A stretch of DNA of 64,000 nt from JBBDJB01 sp040880125 (GTDB lineage: Bacteria; Planctomycetota; Planctomycetia; Pirellulales; JBBDJB01): assembly GCA_040880125.1 (NCBI GenBank), contig JBBDJB010000003.1:62001-126000 (forward strand), in the 5' to 3' direction. Each line of letters opens with the position of its first letter. Position 1 is the first letter of the stretch. The position numbers were made by a program, and so were the translations under genes. The notes beneath the pieces were generated by a model that was not told the origin of the DNA, did no database searches, and saw only the letters and a program-made list of their open reading frames with translations. Below, in pieces: positions 63,215 to 64,000 of the stretch.

Positions 63215-64000
63215 ATGCAACGGCCACTTTACATCCACGTGCTGGTGGCGACGACGACCGCGGCGTGCGTCCTACTGCTCGGCGCCGCCCGCCTCCGCGC
63301 CGCCGATCCGCAGGTCCAGACGGTCGTCAGCCAGGGACTCGACTGGGTCGCCGCCACGCAGTCGCGGCTAGGGCACTGGTCGGCCAATGACGGGCAATAT
63401 CCCACCGCCATGACTGCATTGGCCGGAATGGCGCTGGCCTGCGAGGGTTCGACCACGACCCAGGGAAAATACGCTCCTAACCTTCGCAAGGCCGTCGATT
63501 ATCTGCTCAGCCGCAGCCGCTCCAACGGCTTGATCGGCGATCCGGTCCGCGACGACCGCTACACCTATGGCCACGGCTTTTCCATGCTCTTTCTCTCGCA
63601 GATCCTCGGTGAAGAAGAAGACAAAGCCCGCCGTCAGGAGTTAGTCGACGTGCTCACGCGGGCCGTGCAGTTCACCGGCTACGCACAGACCGATGCCGGC
63701 GGCTGGGGGTACGTCAGCGCGCAGGACGGCAACGGCTTCGACGAAGGCTCGACCACGATCACCCAGGTGCAAGGCCTCCGGGGGTGTCGCAATGCGGGCA
63801 TTCCCGTGCCGCGGGAGATTGTCGACAAGGCCGTCAAATATATCAAAGACTGCACGATGGCCGACGGCGGCGTGCAATACAGTTCCAAGGGCGGCGGCGG
63901 CCGTCCCGCCATCAGCGCCGCGGCGATCGCCTGCCTGTTCAATGCCGGCGAGTACGACAGCGAGTACGTGCCGCGCGTGATGTCCTATTGCGAGAAGCAC
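63215..64000 (+). CDS. prenyltransferase/squalene-oxidase-repeat protein (3' end outside window)
   Basis: 262 codons to the right edge with no stop. Signal-like start (residues 8-~30, ending LRAAD). Repeats of the alpha/alpha toroid type are visible: VSQGLDWVAATQSRLGHWSA, YPTAMTALAGMALACEG, AVDYLLSRSRSNGLIG, and GGWGYVSAQDGNGFDEGSTT. ATG 63215 has GAGG about 7 bases upstream; an earlier ATG at 63188 is also in frame. In planctomycetes these proteins are widespread with no known reaction. Confidence 0.85.
   Translation, partial: MQRPLYIHVLVATTTAACVLLLGAARLRAADPQVQTVVSQGLDWVAATQSRLGHWSANDGQYPTAMTALAGMALACEGSTTTQGKYAPNLRKAVDYLLSRSRSNGLIGDPVRDDRYTYGHGFSMLFLSQILGEEEDKARRQELVDVLTRAVQFTGYAQTDAGGWGYVSAQDGNGFDEGSTTITQVQGLRGCRNAGIPVPREIVDKAVKYIKDCTMADGGVQYSSKGGGGRPAISAAAIACLFNAGEYDSEYVPRVMSYCEKH

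Noticed and set aside
1..64000. CRISPR array or prophage
   Set aside because: No regularly spaced direct repeats, integrase, capsid or tail genes were seen.

Overview
The window reads as chromosomal DNA of a flagellated planctomycete, most likely Pirellulales-like. This is an inference from gene content, not from a 16S gene. Supporting signs are GC-rich DNA, a formaldehyde-activating enzyme next to a methylene-H4MPT dehydrogenase, very large flagellar hook-associated proteins, Tat-type oxidoreductase and sugar-isomerase proteins, a giant PQQ-propeller protein followed by a prenyltransferase-repeat protein, and a GAP1/GTPase/FGE-like gene set.

Layout. 1-3.5 kb is an accessory edge: a hypothetical gene cut by the left end, an internally deleted IS4-type element with 35-bp terminal inverted repeats, a small membrane ORF, a sulfotransferase and mosaic repeats. 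3.5-10.3 kb holds housekeeping genes on the + strand: plsC-like acyltransferase, ribosomal protein S1, a sigma-70 factor, apt, a secreted protein, an arsenate-reductase/LMW-phosphatase and a RimI-type acetyltransferase. 10.3-16.2 kb has a phosphodiesterase, an ATP-grasp protein, a CAP-domain protein, fae, the H4MPT dehydrogenase, a GT61 glycosyltransferase and a DUF488 protein. 16.6-18.3 kb is a membrane Ser/Thr kinase.

18.4-37.2 kb is a flagellar cluster entirely on the minus strand, transcribed right to left: flgF, flgG, flgA, flgH, flgI, flgJ, flgN, flgK, flgL, fliW, csrA, fliC, fliD, fliS. It builds the distal rod, P and L rings, hook-filament junction, filament and cap. FliW/CsrA probably control flagellin translation. 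A good sigma-54 (-24/-12) promoter lies just upstream of flgF. Several intergenic gaps carry dispersed palindromic repeats.

37.5-45.6 kb has hemC, a DUF502 membrane protein, comF, an internally duplicated parvulin-like protein, an AlaC-type aminotransferase and carA. A strong intrinsic terminator in the aminotransferase-carA gap points the wrong way for both neighbours and suggests a small RNA gene on the minus strand.

45.6-50.4 kb is the most interesting block: a four-gene minus-strand operon (coiled-coil protein, membrane-anchored FGE-like protein, zinc-ribbon GTPase, GAP1-like protein). It resembles the GTPase-centred predicted conflict/signalling systems known from computational surveys, here in a form without an evident toxin.

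50.9-64 kb has a cysteine-rich secreted protein with a terminator, a small membrane protein, a Tat-exported Gfo/Idh/MocA oxidoreductase, tRNA-Phe(GAA), two SAM methyltransferases, a TIM-barrel isomerase-like protein, an HU-family protein, a 1587-residue PQQ-propeller/TPR protein and the start of a prenyltransferase-repeat protein cut by the right end. All calls are from reading the sequence; no database search was run.
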